Virus record (IMG/VR): IMGVR_UViG_3300008221_000026
Coordinates: 1 to 26,369 of that record
DNA length: 26,369 nt
Direction: 5' to 3' (one strand)
DNA from: a virus
In this document: piece after piece, positions 1 to 6,563 of the stretch
Numbering within the stretch: position 1 is the first letter of the stretch
Layout: the number at the start of each line of letters is the position of its first letter
The notes under the pieces: generated by a model
Databases searched by the model: none
What the model was told of the DNA's origin: nothing
What the model saw: only the letters and a program-made list of their open reading frames with translations
Position numbers and translations under genes: made by a program

Positions 1-22
1 ATTTTAGTTGTTATTATTTCCA

Positions 23-30
23 CAAATATA
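23..30 (-). promoter_or_regulatory. Possible Bacteroidota -7 box (TATATTTG)
   Basis: On the minus strand this reads TATATTTG, an exact match to the TAnnTTTG -7 element of Bacteroidota promoters. It lies just past the terminator that closes the early operon, so it could start the next transcription unit, beyond the left edge. No TTG is seen at the expected -33 distance, and AT-rich DNA yields such boxes by chance. Confidence 0.3.
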
Positions 31-84
31 CTAATACTTTTTAATTAAATAACCCTACTTTTTAAATATATTAATATTTATCGC

Positions 85-116
85 ACAAAAAAGCCGAGAC
101 TATGAAACTCGGCTTC
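85..116 (-). terminator. Rho-independent terminator closing the early operon
   Basis: A perfect 8-bp stem AAGCCGAG / CTCGGCTT (91-98 with 108-115) encloses a 9-nt loop. Read on the minus strand the stem is followed at once by a run of six T (92-87). It lies about 30 bp past the stop codon of the NinG-like gene, where the last gene of the minus-strand operon would end. Confidence 0.85.
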
Positions 117-144
117 TTCTAATATAACAAACTAATAAACACTG

Positions 145-690
145 CTAAAGTAAGGCTTTTATCTTAGACTTATACTCAACTATCTTATCTTTTATTTCAG
201 GGATCGAAAGTTTTAATTCTCTGTGGCAATTATTGTCTAACCATTGAAGCTGATATTCTGTTATCCTTTCCGTTATTCTCTTCCTGTATTCGTGAACGTT
301 GCCAGATAAAAACATATTGCAATGAGCATTACATTGACTGTGTACATTTAGTTCATTGAATCGAAGAAAGGAATAGTTTCCTGCAGCATAAAAGTGTCCT
401 GCTGCCATGTCATAGGGCTGTGGTTTATCACAAGAGACACAAGCTAATCCTTTATCCCTTGTTCTTATGAATGTGTTAAAGACTTTTTGAAATAGCTTTA
501 GGTAGTCTTTATGCGTTAACATCTTCTCCTTTGCTACCTTCGTTTCTTTTCGACTTGCCTTTTCTTTTTGAGTCCTAACCTTTCCAATGAGTTCTTTTAC
601 TCCAACATTATTGCATTCGTCCTTTTCGCAGTATTTCCAGTTAAATTTGCGAGGTTGGAATTTGTCGGAGCAGTGTTTACACTTTGGCAT
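145..690 (-). CDS. ninG: NinG/Rap-like recombination protein
   Basis: This 181-residue protein matches the lambda NinG (Rap) family, which assists phage recombination by acting on branched DNA intermediates. An N-terminal zinc-knuckle-like cluster (CKHC near residue 4, then CEKDEC near 21) is followed by a basic stretch. A C-terminal HNH-like zinc region follows: CVSC near residue 83, a conserved AAGHFY segment, and a second pair HSQCNAHC near 117-124. Length is close to the usual family size. The ATG overlaps the stop of the upstream phosphoesterase gene as TAATG, supporting the start and translational coupling. It is the last gene of the early operon, directly before a strong terminator. 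Family assignment is confident; activity is inferred. Confidence 0.85.
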   Translation of the reverse strand: MPKCKHCSDKFQPRKFNWKYCEKDECNNVGVKELIGKVRTQKEKASRKETKVAKEKMLTHKDYLKLFQKVFNTFIRTRDKGLACVSCDKPQPYDMAAGHFYAAGNYSFLRFNELNVHSQCNAHCNMFLSGNVHEYRKRITERITEYQLQWLDNNCHRELKLSIPEIKDKIVEYKSKIKALL

Positions 691-1910
691 TACCTTATAA
701 ATTTTGGCTTCAAATAAATATCTAATCCTTTAAATGATTCTAAAAAGAAACCTCTTCGCCCCTTCTTAAAGTTGTTCTGTACCCATTGGCTTGATGGACT
801 TAATGCAGGATAATTGAAGTAATAGAAGTCATCTGAGCTAGCCATGTCAAACAGGGCTTGATGACTATCCCCTTTGCAGAAGATAACTAGTTCAGCTTTT
901 TTGTAAATGCCGTAGTTCTTACAATATTGGTCTATCTTCTCTATGGAATCGGGTTTAAGTTGTGGCTTGAATCCAAACTTTAAACTTTTATCATCCTTGC
1001 CATGGCTGATTACAAAGCAAATGTTTCCAACAAAATAATGGTTAATAAACTTTCTGTGATTAGTTACTGTTACATTGTCATATTTCAATTCCAAAATATC
1101 CTTCATTGTCTTGTTAACAAAGTAGCCAAATGATCCAGAATGGTTATCATTGCAGATATTATTAACCTCAACTTTGCTGTAATGCAATAACAAAGGCTCA
1201 ATTAGTTTAATCTTAAACTCTACTGCTGTATCGAATGCTTCTTCATTGGTCATGTTCTGTGGCAAGTCATGCCCCCCTCTTGTAGTCTTGCCGTCAAAGC
1301 CATCCATTAAATCACCGTAATCATCAACTACAATAAAGTTGCTTTGACGTTCTTTAATTGTCTCTTCGCATATTCTTGTGCAATCTTTCAGGACCTCTTC
1401 TCTATCCCATTTGACAGCATACATTGAATTGTCGTACTTGTTCGTTTCCATTCCTATGTGAACATCAGTAATGACAAGACGATCAAAGTCTGAAGCTCTA
1501 TCAATTACAGGAACAACTAATCTGTCTAGTCTTTTAATGTGCTTCTTAATTATTGCTTCGTAATCGAAGTCTTTAATCTCTTCTTCTTCCTTCTTAGCTG
1601 CATATTGTACCCATTGTTGCCCTGTTGTTTTGGAAGTTGATACTTTTATAACCTCAAAGTTGTCCGGTACTTCTATAGGCTTGGCTTGCAATTTCTCAAC
1701 TGAAGATACTATCTCTCCTTTCTTGTCAAGTTTTTTTATAGTTTCAACAAATTTTCTTTTATTCGGTCTTGCTCTTTGTCTTTCAATTTCTTCAAAAACC
1801 TCGTCGGAAATTCGATATTGAGCTTTGCTTTTATTCCTGCCTAGCTTCTTATTTATCGACAAGCCCAAAGCGGTTGCTTCTTTATCTGTTAAGTATTTCT
1901 TGACACCCAT
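690..1910 (-). CDS. Calcineurin-like metallophosphoesterase
   Basis: The 406-residue protein carries the ordered metal-binding motifs of the calcineurin-like phosphoesterase superfamily: DVH at 149-151, GDLMD at 199-203, NDNHS at 254-258 (in place of GNHD/E), SHGKD around 302-306 and GDSH at 347-350 (in place of GHxH). The first 140 residues are an extra region: a lysine-rich start that could be a helix-turn-helix (about 5-60), followed by a linker. The family cuts phosphodiesters or phosphomonoesters with two metal ions; the substrate here is unknown. Its position next to a NinG-like recombination gene makes a DNA-processing nuclease role likely, but removal of a nucleotide signal used by host defence is also possible. 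TAATG coupling joins it to ninG. Confidence 0.75.
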   Translation of the reverse strand: MGVKKYLTDKEATALGLSINKKLGRNKSKAQYRISDEVFEEIERQRARPNKRKFVETIKKLDKKGEIVSSVEKLQAKPIEVPDNFEVIKVSTSKTTGQQWVQYAAKKEEEEIKDFDYEAIIKKHIKRLDRLVVPVIDRASDFDRLVITDVHIGMETNKYDNSMYAVKWDREEVLKDCTRICEETIKERQSNFIVVDDYGDLMDGFDGKTTRGGHDLPQNMTNEEAFDTAVEFKIKLIEPLLLHYSKVEVNNICNDNHSGSFGYFVNKTMKDILELKYDNVTVTNHRKFINHYFVGNICFVISHGKDDKSLKFGFKPQLKPDSIEKIDQYCKNYGIYKKAELVIFCKGDSHQALFDMASSDDFYYFNYPALSPSSQWVQNNFKKGRRGFFLESFKGLDIYLKPKFIR

Positions 1911-1914
1911 TTTT

Positions 1915-2619
1915 TTATTTGTTAAAATAATTAATTAATGCTTTCTTTCTGCACTGAACTTTGATATTCCCATTTTCAAATTCAACTACACTTCCCTTAA
2001 CTCCTGTTGTTAATCTTGTCTGAATTTGCTTTGTTTTAATCTCTGCAATGGTTGAGCGTTTAAGTTTGTCTTTATCCTCAGGAGTCATCTTAATTAGCCC
2101 TGTTGATTCTGCATACAAGAAAGCATCTGACCAATTAGCAATCATCGGAAAGCTCCCTTGCTCTTCATGAACCTTCTTTATAAATTCAAAAGCTCCTTTC
2201 ATTTCTAGCTTTGGGTTAACTTTATTTTCTAGCTGCAATTCAACAGGAATAGGCTTAACTTTCATGTTGTCTTTTCTGACATATTCCTTATACGAATTTA
2301 AAACCGATCCAATAAAGAAGTTATCTAAACTTTGAAAGTGGCTCTTGTCGTAGTCCAATTTCTTTGCAGCATACAATATAAATGCTTCATTTGTATTCGC
2401 TAAAGATAACGATTTGAATTGAGACTCCATGAACTCGAAGATAATAGTTAACTCTCCTGTCTGCAATTGATCCCTTATCCCAATCGAAAAAGCAATCTTA
2501 TTCCAAACATCGGAAAAGGCATTGCGCCCGTTGTTGCTGAACTCCTCAAATGAATTAACATCCCTTATTTTAATTGTTAAGGAATCTGTCGAGTCTGCTT
2601 GTTGATTTATTTGTTTCAT
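1915..2619 (-). CDS. Unrecognised early phage protein
   Basis: This 234-residue protein matches no family I can name. It is rich in charged and aromatic residues, has no membrane segment or clear catalytic motif, and ends in a basic stretch (RKKALINYFNK). Its start overlaps the DUF6291 gene by 50 nt in another frame, a long overlap for this genome; no internal Met is a better start because the next lies far inside the protein. The order (DUF6291 protein, this, phosphoesterase, NinG) places it in the replication/recombination block. A replication accessory or helicase-loader role would suit the position, but no motif shows it. Confidence 0.6.
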   Translation of the reverse strand: MKQINQQADSTDSLTIKIRDVNSFEEFSNNGRNAFSDVWNKIAFSIGIRDQLQTGELTIIFEFMESQFKSLSLANTNEAFILYAAKKLDYDKSHFQSLDNFFIGSVLNSYKEYVRKDNMKVKPIPVELQLENKVNPKLEMKGAFEFIKKVHEEQGSFPMIANWSDAFLYAESTGLIKMTPEDKDKLKRSTIAEIKTKQIQTRLTTGVKGSVVEFENGNIKVQCRKKALINYFNK

Positions 2620-3244
2620 TGTTTTTGTTATTATTTTGTTTTAATTCAAAAAATCCTTTCCACCCATTGTCAATAGATGCCTGTATAATCAATACAGAGG
2701 TGTTCTCATCGCCTTTAGATAACTTTAGGAGTGTTCTTATGCTTCGCGCTTCTGAAAGCTCTGACGAGTAAGTAAATTTATGATTCTTTTTTTTGTAAGA
2801 TTTCCATAATTCCCATTCAGCAATTAAAGAATCGAAACCTAAAGGAAATTCTTTTAAAATCAAAACCCCTTTTTTTTCTTTAATATCTTTCACAGTATCA
2901 TTATCAGTTACTGTATCTGTTACTGTTACTGTATCGGCTTTTTTGGGTTCACTTGGGTTACCAATTAACCCATTGGGTTCTTTAGGTTCTTTTGGTCTAC
3001 CACCTTTTGAACCGTTCTTAGAGTTCCTTTCTCTTATTGATTCATACTTTACCAAGTCTCTTTTTAACTGAAGCTCAATAGGTTTCCAACTACCTAAAAG
3101 CATTCTATCAGTTAATACAGGGCTCATGTCGTTAACATATTCGAGAAGGTGTTGGAATAATCTACCCTTCTCTTCGTCGGTTAAGTGCTCAACTGAGTGT
3201 ATCAAATCGCAATAAATTAGGAACGACTTCTTATCTTTAGCCAT
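2570..3244 (-). CDS. DUF6291-type replication-associated protein
   Basis: The 224-residue protein begins with the pattern of DUF6291 proteins from Bacteroidota phages and mobile elements: FLIYCDLIHSVEHLTDEEKG, then a leucine-rich segment with YVND. After about residue 75 comes a basic, low-complexity linker with GSKGGRPKEPKEP and a threonine/aspartate-valine run near 108-118. The C-terminal third has a lysine/tyrosine-rich helix-like region (about 140-205). Such two-part proteins occupy the replication-initiator position in related phages, and the C-terminal part would be the DNA-binding or partner-binding half. The ATG overlaps the end of the YopX gene by 8 nt. Family is fairly sure; the molecular role is inferred from context. 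Confidence 0.7.
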   Translation of the reverse strand: MAKDKKSFLIYCDLIHSVEHLTDEEKGRLFQHLLEYVNDMSPVLTDRMLLGSWKPIELQLKRDLVKYESIRERNSKNGSKGGRPKEPKEPNGLIGNPSEPKKADTVTVTDTVTDNDTVKDIKEKKGVLILKEFPLGFDSLIAEWELWKSYKKKNHKFTYSSELSEARSIRTLLKLSKGDENTSVLIIQASIDNGWKGFFELKQNNNKNNETNKSTSRLDRFLNN

Positions 3245-3638
3245 TAGTAACCTCCTTTGATTCTTGTATATTTCCGATTACTTCAATTTCTTTATTAAAT
3301 CCATCTTCTACAATATGCCCATCTTCATTAATGGACAAAGAAAATGGATCGTATATTTCTTTATTAACCCCACCAAAGACAGTTCCATTTTTTATAAATA
3401 TTTGATAAATCAATTTATTAAAATTCCCCTTGTAAAAATCTCCTTCGTAAATATCAACTCCTTTCTTGTCCTGAAGTCCTGTGAATTGCCCTACTGTTTC
3501 TATGTGAACCTCCATTAATGGGCTGCTAAGCATTCTTAAATAATATTTCACATTACCACCTATTACCAAGCGTGATAAATCTCCGTAAGTAATTTTTTCG
3601 TTATCTACCCTTAATCCTCTAAATTTAATTTCTCTCAT
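3237..3638 (-). CDS. YopX family protein
   Basis: The protein starts with MREIKFRG and contains GQFTGLQDKKGVDIYEGDF, the signature of the YopX family, common in phages and prophages and of unknown biochemical function. I place the start at 3638 because family members begin with this Met; an in-frame Met eight codons upstream (3662) would add a hydrophobic tail not seen in the family. Length is 133 residues, normal for YopX. It is the first gene below the structured intergenic region with a promoter box at 3750-3757, so it may head an operon of YopX, DUF6291 protein, unknown, phosphoesterase and NinG. Confidence 0.85.
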   Translation of the reverse strand: MREIKFRGLRVDNEKITYGDLSRLVIGGNVKYYLRMLSSPLMEVHIETVGQFTGLQDKKGVDIYEGDFYKGNFNKLIYQIFIKNGTVFGGVNKEIYDPFSLSINEDGHIVEDGFNKEIEVIGNIQESKEVTNG

Positions 3639-3668
3639 TTTTGTTAAATAAAAAACCCCCACAAATCC

Positions 3669-3743
3669 AATAGAGTCGAAGCTATTTTCTTTGCAAGGGT
3701 CTGTTAAAATTCCTTTAAGTTGCCTATGTTTCGACTACAACTT
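3669..3743 (-). ncRNA. Candidate structured leader or small RNA with a kissing loop
   Basis: On the minus strand, two hairpins lie in the 122-bp gap before YopX. The first has stem AAGTTG/CAACTT (3743-3738 with 3722-3717) and a 15-nt loop containing AGTCGAA. The second has stem AATAG/CTATT (3686-3682 with 3673-3669) and an 8-nt loop containing TTCGACT. The two loop heptamers (3736-3730 and 3680-3674) are perfectly complementary, so the loops could kiss. The first hairpin begins about 7 nt below the TATGTTTG box at 3750-3757, roughly where a transcript would start. The stems are short, so this is a prediction from base pairing alone; it matches no RNA family I know. Confidence 0.35.
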
Positions 3744-3749
3744 GAGATA

Positions 3750-3757
3750 CAAACATA
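3750..3757 (-). promoter_or_regulatory. Possible -7 box (TATGTTTG) upstream of YopX
   Basis: Minus strand reads TATGTTTG, a full match to TAnnTTTG. It sits just past the stop of the small gene at 3761 and above the YopX gene. The nearest upstream TTG is only 12 nt away, shorter than the usual spacing, so the -33 part is poor. Confidence 0.4.
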
Positions 3758-3760
3758 AGA

Positions 3761-3955
3761 CTAAATTCCCAAATATTTGTAATTTACTTTATTAAAATTT
3801 GTATTAAATACCCGGTGACCTCCAACTGCTGCAATCGCTTTCCACACCATGTCGTAACCTAAGTCTTTTGCATAGTCTAATTTACGTGCATACATTGTAT
3901 AGTCATCTCTTAATCTCCAACCGTTAGGCATTCCTGTGTAGTGATTATTGTCCAT
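3761..3955 (-). CDS. Small protein of unknown function
   Basis: This 64-residue protein is soluble in character, rich in Tyr, Asn and Asp, with no signal peptide or membrane segment. I do not recognise a family. Its ATG overlaps the stop of the upstream lipoprotein gene as TAATG, so the two are probably translated together and may act together. It is followed by the structured intergenic region. The overlap and the absence of a competing frame support it as a real gene. Confidence 0.6.
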   Translation of the reverse strand: MDNNHYTGMPNGWRLRDDYTMYARKLDYAKDLGYDMVWKAIAAVGGHRVFNTNFNKVNYKYLGI

Positions 3956-4317
3956 TATCTTACAAATATTAAAGTGGTAGAATCATTTCTAAATAACTCT
4001 AGACTGTTTGAGTCTTGACTTTGAACGTAGGCACTAAAGCCATCGTTCTTCGCTATACCGTTAACCGCTTGGAATGTTATGAAGGAAGTTGTGTTATCTA
4101 TCGTGTAAGCTCTTGAATTAACGTCACAGTTAGTTTTGTTAAATATCCATTCAATACTGTCTTTTGTGTAGTTAGTTTGGTTTTTCACTTCTTGTACTAA
4201 CTTCCAATTGCCTGACAAAGTGTAATTAATTGGATCAGGTGTTGGGATTACTTTATCTTCTTTCTTGCAAGCGGATAATGATAATATTGCTGCTACTATA
4301 ATTGTTAATTTTTTCAT
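3955..4317 (-). CDS. Phage-encoded small lipoprotein
   Basis: The 120-residue protein has a textbook lipoprotein signal: MKK, a hydrophobic core (residues 4-14), and the lipobox LSAC with the lipidated Cys at 17. The residues after Cys are charged (KKEDK), resembling the charged export tags that send Bacteroidota lipoproteins to the cell surface. The rest looks like a small beta-rich domain, and GNWKLV near residue 36 recalls the GxW motif of lipocalin-like folds. It lies among early genes, not with lysis or tail genes. Phage lipoproteins in such positions can block superinfection by masking a receptor; that role is inference. A spanin-like lysis role is less likely given the location. Confidence 0.75.
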   Translation of the reverse strand: MKKLTIIVAAILSLSACKKEDKVIPTPDPINYTLSGNWKLVQEVKNQTNYTKDSIEWIFNKTNCDVNSRAYTIDNTTSFITFQAVNGIAKNDGFSAYVQSQDSNSLELFRNDSTTLIFVR

Positions 4318-4324
4318 CTTGTTT

Positions 4325-4591
4325 CTATTTCTTGTTATAATAATTTATTAAATTTTTTTTCCTTGCGCACATCTTGCAGTGTTTTACATAACCATCCTCA
4401 TAAGTGTTGTTCTTATAGAACTCGGCTAATGTCTTTAGCACGTCGCAAACGTTGCACGTCTTTACTTTGACTAATATTTGGACCTGCTTTTCATAAACAA
4501 ATTCTTTCTTTAGCTCTTCCTGCAACTCTCGGACTGTGTATTTAAATTCGATTTCTTTCTTAACGTCTTCGTATTCATACACACAGTCCAT
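4325..4591 (-). CDS. Small zinc-binding protein (CxxC...CxxC)
   Basis: The C-terminal half holds CNVC and CKMC about 28 residues apart, with the FYKNN and DGYVKHC pattern of the short zinc-ribbon modules common in phage proteins and often seen beside HNH or endonuclease VII domains. Here the module stands alone behind a charged N-terminal region. The open frame reaches 4618, where a TTG would overlap the SSB stop; I prefer the first ATG at 4591 (starting MDCVYEYED, 88 residues), which has an A-rich leader typical of this genome. Neighbouring genes suggest nucleic-acid binding; the exact role is unknown. Confidence 0.6.
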   Translation of the reverse strand: MDCVYEYEDVKKEIEFKYTVRELQEELKKEFVYEKQVQILVKVKTCNVCDVLKTLAEFYKNNTYEDGYVKHCKMCARKKNLINYYNKK

Positions 4592-4614
4592 TGAGTTTAA
4601 TTTGCTTTGAAAGA

Positions 4615-4959
4615 TCAAAAGGGTAATTCGTCTTTCTCGTTTTCTTGCTCTGCAAAACTTGGTGCAGACTCAACAGCTTCTGAAAGTAAATCTATCTTCC
4701 ATGCATCAATTGAATGGTAGTACTTACCGTTATACTCTCGGCTACTTACGTTAAAACTAACGTTCACTTCCTGCCCGGCTGTTAATCCATTTAACAAAGC
4801 AAGCCCTTTATCTCCAAAGCATCCAAACGCTAAATCGGGATTATACTGATCGCCTGTATCAATCACAAAGCCACCTTTCGTCCAAGCCTTTCCTGCCTTA
4901 CTTGTTCCTGTCTCTTCAGCCAATATTACTTTAACTGTTCCTTTAATTTCTAAACTCAT
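4615..4959 (-). CDS. DUF3127-like single-stranded DNA-binding protein
   Basis: The 114-residue protein starts with the OB-fold-like strand pattern MSLEIKGTVKVIL and has the DUF3127 features of a short beta-rich domain with a glycine/lysine loop, about 90 residues. It ends in an acidic tail closing with DELPF, the classic C-terminal tip by which SSB proteins recruit partner replication and repair proteins. It therefore probably coats phage single-stranded DNA during replication and serves as a recruiting platform. It lies in the early operon upstream of the YopX/DUF6291/NinG block. Assignment is good from the fold pattern and tail. Confidence 0.8.
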   Translation of the reverse strand: MSLEIKGTVKVILAEETGTSKAGKAWTKGGFVIDTGDQYNPDLAFGCFGDKGLALLNGLTAGQEVNVSFNVSSREYNGKYYHSIDAWKIDLLSEAVESAPSFAEQENEKDELPF

Positions 4960-4971
4960 AATTATTTAATT

Positions 4972-5220
4972 TTAATCTTTGTTTGTAATGTTAAAATACT
5001 CTTCTGATTCTTCTATTAACTCAATCAAATTTTCAAGGTTTTCAATTGACAGCTTAATGTAAGTTAGTTTATTCGTGTCAATTTCTACACTTTCGCCATC
5101 ATTGAAAGTACAATCTAAAGGGTCTAATTCAATGTCTACAATTACAGAAGACAAGGTGTCATCTTCTTTATTGATTAGTAACTTACCATGTGAGGGAAAT
5201 AATTTATCTTCTACGTTCAT
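4972..5220 (-). CDS. Small acidic protein of unknown function
   Basis: This 82-residue protein is strongly acidic, with many Asp and Glu and a C-terminal leucine/glutamate-rich helix (about 55-75). I recognise no family. It lies 12 bp upstream of the SSB-like gene and 4 bp downstream of the membrane microprotein, fitting the tightly packed operon. Small acidic early phage proteins are often inhibitors or DNA mimics, but nothing specific shows that here. Confidence 0.55.
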   Translation of the reverse strand: MNVEDKLFPSHGKLLINKEDDTLSSVIVDIELDPLDCTFNDGESVEIDTNKLTYIKLSIENLENLIELIEESEEYFNITNKD

Positions 5221-5224
5221 AATT

Positions 5225-5368
5225 TTAAGTGTATTTAATAAATAAAAAAGAGATTTCTACTAGCAGTATCATTGCAAAGTATACTCCGAAAATTATTGCT
5301 ACTGCTATGTACATTAATCCTAACGCTACATCTTGCCACGTTGGCACTTCTTGTTCGTTGTCTATCAT
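5225..5368 (-). CDS. 47-residue single-pass membrane microprotein
   Basis: The open frame encodes an acidic soluble start (MIDNEQEVPTWQDVA), then a strongly hydrophobic segment (residues about 17-45: LGLMYIAVAIIFGVYFAMI and on), and ends KYT. Its ATG overlaps the stop of the upstream 105-residue gene as ATGA (5365-5368), and it fills what would otherwise be a 144-bp gap in a packed operon. Both facts argue that it is real although short. The product should be one membrane-spanning helix with a short cytoplasmic or periplasmic head. It is far from the lysis cluster, so a holin role is not favoured; function unknown. Confidence 0.6.
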   Translation of the reverse strand: MIDNEQEVPTWQDVALGLMYIAVAIIFGVYFAMILLVEISFLFIKYT

Positions 5369-5682
5369 TGTCCTAGTGCTTTATTGATTACTTGTTGTGC
5401 TAGTTCAGTATCACTACCCATGTAGCTTTGTTCTTCAACACAGGTAAGTAGGTTTTGCAAAGCTTCTAACAACTCAGGAGATGCTGCGATTAGGTTGGCG
5501 TTAGCTTGACCTTCTTTTAGTTCGGGATCGTTATCCCAAATATTTATTCCTTCATGAAAGATATTTTTATTGTAATGTTTTACTTCTGCTATTCTTGTTT
5601 TCCCACACTTTACGTGAGTAGAAATAGTTGATGTACTTTTGATTATTTGCCACTTTCCTTGTGTTCCTTTAAAATTTTTCAT
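5365..5682 (-). CDS. Phage hypothetical protein with ANANLIAASPELLEAL motif
   Basis: The 105-residue protein begins MKNFKGTQGKW and carries NANLIAASPELLEALQNLL near residues 65-85. This pattern recurs in many short early phage proteins from very different hosts, usually annotated as hypothetical. The N-terminal half is beta-like and the C-terminal half helical. No enzyme motif is visible. It overlaps the next gene as ATGA and lies 2 bp from the previous gene, so it belongs to the early operon. The family is recognised; the function is not known. Confidence 0.65.
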   Translation of the reverse strand: MKNFKGTQGKWQIIKSTSTISTHVKCGKTRIAEVKHYNKNIFHEGINIWDNDPELKEGQANANLIAASPELLEALQNLLTCVEEQSYMGSDTELAQQVINKALGQ

Positions 5683-5684
5683 TG

Positions 5685-6089
5685 TTATATTTTTATAATG
5701 TTTAAATCCAAATCTATTTCCATTTCTGCAAAACCCTGTAACATTTCAGAGAAGCTGTCACTTATAATACTGTCTACGTGAATATCAAATGTATTTCTTG
5801 CAAAAGTATGAACGGTTGTTTTTGCTTTTGTTTCGGCTGCCCATTGTTCGCCACTTGTGAAATTCTCTCTAGTTACTAGCTCTTCCGTTGTTTCGTGAAT
5901 AATTAAGTTGAACTTAGAGCATACCGCATCGGGTAGCATGTATAGTTCTCTTTTATCTGTAAGTCTACAAACAACGTTTACTTCTATTTCTTGACTGTAA
6001 ATCTCGTACTCGCTGTTTTCGTTACGGTCAAAGCCTATAATATCTTCGATTGCGAAAGTTGGGAATAGGTTAAATGTAAAATATTTCAT
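5685..6089 (-). CDS. First gene of the early operon, unknown function
   Basis: The 134-residue protein starts MKYFTFNLFPTFAIEDI and is acidic at its C-terminus. I recognise no domain. The open frame continues upstream to a TTG at 6125, but that would place the start inside the -7 box of the promoter at 6114-6143; the ATG at 6089 lies about 20 nt below the expected transcription start and has an A-rich leader, so I choose it. As the promoter-proximal gene of the early operon it should be among the first made, a position often holding host-takeover proteins, but no sequence feature supports a specific role. Confidence 0.6.
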   Translation of the reverse strand: MKYFTFNLFPTFAIEDIIGFDRNENSEYEIYSQEIEVNVVCRLTDKRELYMLPDAVCSKFNLIIHETTEELVTRENFTSGEQWAAETKAKTTVHTFARNTFDIHVDSIISDSFSEMLQGFAEMEIDLDLNIIKI

Positions 6090-6113
6090 AGTTTTTTGTT
6101 TTTTAGTATGGTG

Positions 6114-6143
6114 CAAATCTAACAATATTTTTTAGTTCTGCAA
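6114..6143 (-). promoter_or_regulatory. Bacteroidota-type promoter of the early operon
   Basis: On the minus strand the sequence has TTG (6143-6141), a 19-nt spacer, then TAGATTTG (6121-6114). This matches the Bacteroidota primary-sigma consensus TTG-N(17-23)-TAnnTTTG in both boxes. It lies directly after the terminator of the late operon and about 20 nt above the first early gene, where a promoter is needed. It is the best promoter in the window. Confidence 0.8.
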
Positions 6144-6177
6144 GTCTTTTTTTTAAAAAGAATTAATTAATTAAAAT

Positions 6178-6213
6178 AAAAAAAGCCCTGCTGATTAATT
6201 CAACAGAGCCTTT
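6178..6213 (-). terminator. Rho-independent terminator closing the late operon
   Basis: Minus-strand stem GCTCTGTTGA / TCAGCAGGGC (10 bp with two G-U pairs; 6209-6200 with 6194-6185) encloses a 5-nt loop and is followed by seven T (6184-6178). It lies between the last lysis-region gene (ends 6258) and the early promoter, so it separates the late and early operons. On the plus strand a looser T-rich tail follows, so weak bidirectional action is possible. Confidence 0.8.
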
Positions 6214-6257
6214 CTCTTTTTATTGCTAGCCCACCAAAGCTATGAGCTGTAAATGTA

Positions 6258-6563
6258 CTATAAAATATTTGATAAAAATTCCATTGCGTACTCAAATCTT
6301 TCTAATGTTAGCTTACCGGTTAAGTGCAAAGCGAGTAATGTTAACGAAGCAACTAATCCGATTAGATGACTCCAATTAATACGACCTTTTCCGCCTTCTT
6401 CGCTTGTTAAGTTATCTTCTCTGACTTGGACAACTCCTGCAACTGCTCCTGCTAGTGGTTTAATGTAAACACCAAGCGCACCCTTTACGAATGATCCGAC
6501 TGCTTTACCTACTTTTGAATGCAATATCTTCCCTACTGCTGTGTTTTTAAATGGCTTTTTCAT
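6258..6563 (-). CDS. Small membrane protein in lysis cluster, possible holin
   Basis: The 101-residue protein has a basic, glycine/alanine-rich amphipathic N-terminal half (GKAVGSFVKGALGVYIKPLAGAV broken over residues about 18-42), a polar middle, and a hydrophobic helix at about 66-85 (SHLIGLVASLTLLALHLTG). Its ATG overlaps the stop of the DUF5675 gene as ATGA. Similar small membrane proteins lie at the end of late operons in Bacteroidota phages. Position next to a candidate wall enzyme, coupled translation and a terminator directly downstream suggest a holin or lysis accessory. No family-specific motif proves it. Confidence 0.55.
   Translation of the reverse strand: MKKPFKNTAVGKILHSKVGKAVGSFVKGALGVYIKPLAGAVAGVVQVREDNLTSEEGGKGRINWSHLIGLVASLTLLALHLTGKLTLERFEYAMEFLSNIL

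Noticed and set aside
3240-3518. Plus-strand frames opposite YopX and other genes (3264-3518, 10111-10506, 18709-19044 and similar)
   Set aside because: They lie opposite well-supported minus-strand genes, lack recognisable motifs and have phage-atypical composition.
6090-6125. Longer start for the first early gene (TTG at 6125)
   Set aside because: It would start within the -7 box of the promoter; ATG 6089 is better.
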